A program made the translations under genes and the position numbers. 64,000 bases of DNA from Microvirga massiliensis (GTDB taxonomy: Bacteria > Pseudomonadota > Alphaproteobacteria > Rhizobiales > Beijerinckiaceae): NCBI RefSeq assembly GCF_001006805.1, contig NZ_LN811359.1, forward strand, positions 158,730 to 222,729, given 5' to 3'. Shown here in pieces: positions 60,646 to 64,000 of this stretch. Position 1 is the first letter of the stretch. Each line of letters begins with the position of its first letter. The notes under the pieces are model-generated. The model had not been told where the DNA came from. It did no database searches and was given only the letters and a program-made list of their open reading frames with translations.

Positions 60646-61704
60646 ATGAGCAACGGAATTTCAAGGCGCGAAGTCCTCACCATGATCGGGTCAAGCGTGA
60701 TGGTGGGGGCGGCGCTTACCAGCCAGAGCCTGATCACGCCCGCCTTCGCTCAGTCCCGCCCCTTCACCTGGGCGGCCACCGGGGGCACCTGGGGCGACAC
60801 GCTGAGGCGGATCTTCGTGGAGCCCTTCGCCAAGGCACAAGGCCTTGAAGCCGTCCATTCGGCACAGCTCGAGTCCGTGGCGGCTTCCAAGATTCTGGCG
60901 AGCTGCGGAAACCCGCCGTTCGATGTCTCGAACGGCCCGCAGGCGGATTATGACCTGCTGAACGCCTCCAGCTGCCTGGAGGCCTACGACCCCTCAATCG
61001 TGACCGGGCTTGGCGACATCTACCCGGAGGCCAAAGAGGGCGATTTCTATGCCGCCTTCAATATCCTCCTGTTCGGCATGTGCTGGAATACCAAGGAAGC
61101 CAAGCGGCCAGCCTCGTTCAAGGATCTTCTGCTCAACGACTACAAAGGTCTGGTCGGCATTCCTGCCTACGGCTGGTACGGCATGGCCTGGCTGCACGCC
61201 GTCAACAAGGAGCTCGGCGGAACCGAGGACAATATCGACCCCGGCATCGCGGCCGTGGCCGAGATGGTGCGCAAGAACAAGGCGGTCGTAGTCGAAAACG
61301 CCGATCACGGCACCCGCCTGATGGAAAGCGGCGAGGTCGTCATGATGCCTTACTGGAACGGGCGGACGGCGCGACTCCAGGAGGCCAAGATCCCGGCCGC
61401 TTTCGAGATCGTGCCCGGCACGGTCCTGGTCGGCAGTGGCTTCTCGATCACCAAGGGCAGCCCCTACACGAAGCAGAGCCAAGCCTTCGTCCAGACTACG
61501 TTGGATCCGCAGAAGCAGCTCGAATTCACGAGGTGGTCCAAATACCCGCCATCCAACAAGACGCTGAAGCTGCCGCCCGAGCTGGAGGGAATCGCGATCC
61601 CGCCGGGTGCTCTTGAGAAGACCGCCAAGCTCAACTGGAAGAAAGTGAACGAGCATCGGTCCCAATACCTGGAGCGGTGGAACAAGGAAGTCCTAAGCGC
61701 CTGA
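60646..61704 (+). CDS. Polyamine-type ABC substrate-binding protein 2
   Basis: Periplasmic protein of 352 aa from ATG 60646, with GAGG 6 bases before. A Tat-type leader, ISRREVLTMIGSS, ends near AFA-QSR. FTWAATGGTWGDTLRRIFVE, VSNGPQADYDLLNASSCLEA and LFGMCWNTKEAKRPASFKDL fit the extracellular SBP family 1/PotD-like group. The sequence differs clearly from binding protein 1 (40408-41532), so a different ligand is likely. First gene of the operon. Confidence 0.87.
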   Translation: MSNGISRREVLTMIGSSVMVGAALTSQSLITPAFAQSRPFTWAATGGTWGDTLRRIFVEPFAKAQGLEAVHSAQLESVAASKILASCGNPPFDVSNGPQADYDLLNASSCLEAYDPSIVTGLGDIYPEAKEGDFYAAFNILLFGMCWNTKEAKRPASFKDLLLNDYKGLVGIPAYGWYGMAWLHAVNKELGGTEDNIDPGIAAVAEMVRKNKAVVVENADHGTRLMESGEVVMMPYWNGRTARLQEAKIPAAFEIVPGTVLVGSGFSITKGSPYTKQSQAFVQTTLDPQKQLEFTRWSKYPPSNKTLKLPPELEGIAIPPGALEKTAKLNWKKVNEHRSQYLERWNKEVLSA

Positions 61705-61722
61705 GTGCGGGGTCGTCACGTC

Positions 61723-62820
61723 ATGGACATCGGTCGCAATGCGATGCTCGACGTCGTCTCGCTCACCAAGAGTTATGCCAATTCCGTCACGGTCGGGCCG
61801 CTCTCGTTCACGGTCCAGCAGGGCGAGTTCTTCTCGCTCCTGGGACCGAGCGGATGCGGCAAGTCCACGACCCTTCGATGCATCGCCGGGTTCGAAACGC
61901 CAACCTCCGGCCAGATCTTCCTGGGCGGGGAGCGGCTCGACATCAAGCCGGCCTACAGCCGCGAGCTGGGGCTCGTGTTCCAGAGCCATGCACTGTTTCC
62001 GCATTTGAATGTAGCGGGAAACGTCGCTTTCGGACTCGCGATCCGGAAGATCCACGCCGATGAGATCCGCCGTCGTGTCGAATGGGCCCTGGATCTCGTC
62101 GGTCTCAGCGGGCTCGGAAACAGGATGCCGTCGCAAATCTCCGGAGGGCAGCAGCAACGCGTGGCCCTTGCCCGCTCCCTGGTGCTGAAGCCGCCGCTGC
62201 TGCTTCTGGACGAGCCGCTTTCCAGCCTCGACCTGAAGCTCAGACAGCAGATGCGAGACGAGCTGCGTGCGCTTCAGCGACAGCTCGGACAGACAACAAT
62301 ATTCGTAACCCACGACCAGACCGAGGCGCTCGCCATGTCCGACCGGATCGCCGTCCTGTCCAATGGACGGATCGAGCAGGTCGGAACCCCGATCGAGATC
62401 TATCGCCGGCCCGCTTCGCGCTTCGTGGCTGGCTTCATCGGCCAGTGCAACATCCTGGACGGCCTTATCGAGAGGCGTGAAGGCTCGACCGCGCGACTGC
62501 GGATCGGCTCCGGCCACTTTCTCATGGCGCGACTGCCGGACGACGCGACGGTGAAACCCGGTGATTCGGTCTGGGCCGTGGTCCGCCCGGAGGACGTCAC
62601 CATCGGCGGGACCGGGACATCGGAAGGCGGCTCGCCCTTCACGGGCACGGTGCGGGATATCGAGTTCCTCGGCGAGGATACCCAGGTGCGCATCGACGTG
62701 CCCGGTCTGCCATCTCTGACCGCGGCCTTCAAGACCACTCGCGAGGCCGCATCCAGAATCGCCTCGCCGAACGTGAGTGTTCGAATCGATGTCGATGACG
62801 TCTTTGTCCTTCACCGATGA
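61723..62820 (+). CDS. Polyamine-type ABC ATPase (PotA-like) 2
   Basis: ATPase of 365 aa; I use ATG 61723, though GTG 61705 immediately after the binding-protein stop is possible. Walker A GPSGCGKST, VFQSHALFPHLNVAGNVAFG, signature ISGGQQQRVALARSL (Ile for Leu), Walker B LLLLDEPLSSLD, H-loop FVTHDQTEALAMSDRI, then a TOBE domain with AVVRPEDVTIG. The 3' end overlaps the next permease gene. Confidence 0.9.
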   Translation: MDIGRNAMLDVVSLTKSYANSVTVGPLSFTVQQGEFFSLLGPSGCGKSTTLRCIAGFETPTSGQIFLGGERLDIKPAYSRELGLVFQSHALFPHLNVAGNVAFGLAIRKIHADEIRRRVEWALDLVGLSGLGNRMPSQISGGQQQRVALARSLVLKPPLLLLDEPLSSLDLKLRQQMRDELRALQRQLGQTTIFVTHDQTEALAMSDRIAVLSNGRIEQVGTPIEIYRRPASRFVAGFIGQCNILDGLIERREGSTARLRIGSGHFLMARLPDDATVKPGDSVWAVVRPEDVTIGGTGTSEGGSPFTGTVRDIEFLGEDTQVRIDVPGLPSLTAAFKTTREAASRIASPNVSVRIDVDDVFVLHR

Positions 62821-63706
62821 GCTGCCGCGGATCGACTGGCACGCCAGGGTGCCACTCTGGGTGTGGCTGCTCGGGCCATACATCGTCCTGCTGGTCGGCG
62901 GTCTCCTGCTGCCTGTGCTCTATCTCGGCACCATCAGCTTTCTCACCTACAGCCCGCAATCGATCTGGTTGATGCTGCCAACAGCCGGGAACTACGCGCG
63001 GCTGCTTGACACTTATTATGTCGAAGTCGTCCTGCGGACTCTGCGTATCGGCGCCGTTACGACAGTCGCGTGCTTGATCCTCGGTGCGCCGCTTGCTTAC
63101 TGGCTCGCCCGGTGCTCACGGCGGATGCTGGCGGTCGGCCTCTTCCTGATCGTCATGCCAATGATGGTGAGTACGGTTATACGCGCCTTCGGCTGGATGA
63201 TCCTGCTCGGCCGTAATGGTCTCATCAACCAGATCTCGGTCGAGCTGGGGCTCGGTCGCTGGCTGTTCGTCATGAACACGGAAGCCGCCGTGGTCATCGC
63301 ACTGGTGCAGATCTGCCTCCCACTCATGGTGCTGCCGACGATGGCGGCGGTCGAGAAGATCCCCATCTCGCTCGAGGAGGCCGCCACCAATCTCGGGGCC
63401 AAGCCTTTCCAGCTCTTCCGCCGAGTTGTCATCCCGCTGGCCATACCGGGACTGGCGTCGGGCGCGGTGCTGAGTTTCGTGGTCGCCATCAGCGTCGTGA
63501 TCACCCCTGCCCTCATGGGTGGCCGCTCCAACCGGATGATCGGCAACGAAATTTACGACCAGGTCATCACAGCGATGAATTGGCCTTTCGCATCGGCGAT
63601 GGCAGTCGTGCTGATCGCGATCGTGATCGCCCTGATGGTGTTCAGCCTGTGGGTGGGGCGCATCCTCGATCGGCGGGCGGTCGCGGCCACAGCTGGTCAA
63701 GGGTGA
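62789..63706 (+). CDS. Polyamine-type ABC permease, PotB family 2
   Basis: Permease of about 305 aa; GTG 62777, ATG 62789 and ATG 62795 are possible starts within the ATPase gene. PLWVWLLGPYIVLLVGGLLL is helix 1; the coupling loop SLEEAATNLGAKPFQLFRRV with VIPLAIPGLASGAVLSF is typical, and ITPALMGGRSNRMIGNEIYD follows. The C-terminal GRILDRR is basic, facing the cytoplasm. Confidence 0.88.
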   Translation: MSMTSLSFTDELPRIDWHARVPLWVWLLGPYIVLLVGGLLLPVLYLGTISFLTYSPQSIWLMLPTAGNYARLLDTYYVEVVLRTLRIGAVTTVACLILGAPLAYWLARCSRRMLAVGLFLIVMPMMVSTVIRAFGWMILLGRNGLINQISVELGLGRWLFVMNTEAAVVIALVQICLPLMVLPTMAAVEKIPISLEEAATNLGAKPFQLFRRVVIPLAIPGLASGAVLSFVVAISVVITPALMGGRSNRMIGNEIYDQVITAMNWPFASAMAVVLIAIVIALMVFSLWVGRILDRRAVAATAGQG

Positions 63707-63718
63707 GGGAGGGCCGCC

Positions 63719-64000
63719 ATGTACTCGAAGAGCCCATTCCTGCGGGTATTCGTCGCTCTCGTGTACCTCTTCCTCCTAGCCCCGATTATCGTGGTCGTGC
63801 TGGTCTCGTTCAATCCGACGTCCGGCTTCCGCATCCCGACAACGGAAGTCTCGTTCCGCTGGTATGAGAAGTTCTTCGGACTTGCGGCCTTCCGGGACTC
63901 GCTCTTCCTGATAAGCCTGCCTGTCGCGACGATTGCCTCGGTGCTCGCCACGACGATCGGGACCTTGGCTGCGATCGGCTTGGCCCGATCCCGGATCTTC
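63719..64000 (+). CDS. Polyamine-type ABC permease, PotC family 2 (cut by window edge)
   Basis: The first 94 codons are present, from ATG 63719 with GGGAGGG upstream. SPFLRVFVALVYLFLLAPII is helix 1, then VSFNPTSGFRIPTTEVSFRW and YEKFFGL as in PotC-type permeases. The frame is open to the last base. It follows the PotB-type gene by 12 bases. Confidence 0.85.
   Translation, partial: MYSKSPFLRVFVALVYLFLLAPIIVVVLVSFNPTSGFRIPTTEVSFRWYEKFFGLAAFRDSLFLISLPVATIASVLATTIGTLAAIGLARSRIF

Noticed and set aside
1..64000. tRNA, rRNA, CRISPR arrays, phage genes, replication origin
   Set aside because: No cloverleaf-like tRNA, no rRNA segment, no regularly spaced repeats and no phage or replication genes were noticed on reading; a covariance-model search would be needed to exclude small RNAs or riboswitches.

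Overview
The window is GC-rich, tightly packed DNA with many ATGA or GTGA start/stop overlaps, Tat-type leaders (RRQLLAG, RRRFLQ, SRREVL) on several binding proteins, many XRE-cupin, GntR, MocR and LysR regulators, and a very high density of solute importers. This fits an alphaproteobacterium of the Hyphomicrobiales type, possibly Methylobacterium/Microvirga-like. The placement is inference; there is no rRNA, tRNA or core marker gene here to prove it. Decayed genes and IS remnants suggest an accessory region, either a chromosomal island or a large replicon.

Layout. (1) 1-13134, + strand: a decayed MFS transporter piece, then livHMGF, a crotonase, a fused ADP-forming acyl-CoA synthetase, a GntR regulator, a branched-chain-type binding protein, an MFS carrier, a second crotonase, an old-yellow-enzyme oxidoreductase and an AcuI-type reductase. 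This reads as uptake, CoA activation and reduction/hydration of an unsaturated or cyclic carboxylic acid. (2) 13325-21926, - strand: XRE-cupin regulator, 4-OT-like tautomerase, ornithine-cyclodeaminase-family dehydrogenase, an NMT1/THI5-type ABC importer, another XRE-cupin regulator, and an orphan molybdenum-hydroxylase large subunit. (3) 22070-29800, + strand: peptide/opine-type ABC importer with a fused double ATPase, an unusual ureohydrolase-like protein and a DAO-family flavoprotein. (4) 30069-34972: a DUF1989 protein with an amino-acid ABC importer that lacks an ATPase gene, flanked by two diverged copies of a decayed repeat; then a frameshifted acetyltransferase next to a sigma-region-4/alpha-CTD-like protein. 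(5) 35013-45414: thermonuclease, NCS1 permease divergent from a MocR regulator plus RidA, a second unusual ureohydrolase at the end of a polyamine-type ABC operon, and a divergent LysR regulator. (6) 45580-47043: scar of recombinase fragment, truncated gene and truncated IS5-type transposase. (7) 47314-59524: TRAP transporter, MocR, aminotransferase, HyuA/HyuB and a maleate-isomerase-family protein on the - strand, divergent from an AA_synth (DUF1185) protein and an enamidase-like amidohydrolase. (8) 59801-64000: XRE regulator divergent from a second polyamine-type ABC operon that runs off the right edge.

How it fits together: the region looks like a set of self-contained scavenging modules, each with importer, local regulator and one or more catabolic enzymes, mostly aimed at nitrogen-containing or carboxylated small molecules. 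The most interesting module is the TRAP/hydantoinase/enamidase cluster, whose two arms share a control region holding paired AGACG/CGTCT inverted repeats. The two ureohydrolase-like proteins that have lost the histidine of the usual GGDH metal motif are the next best leads.
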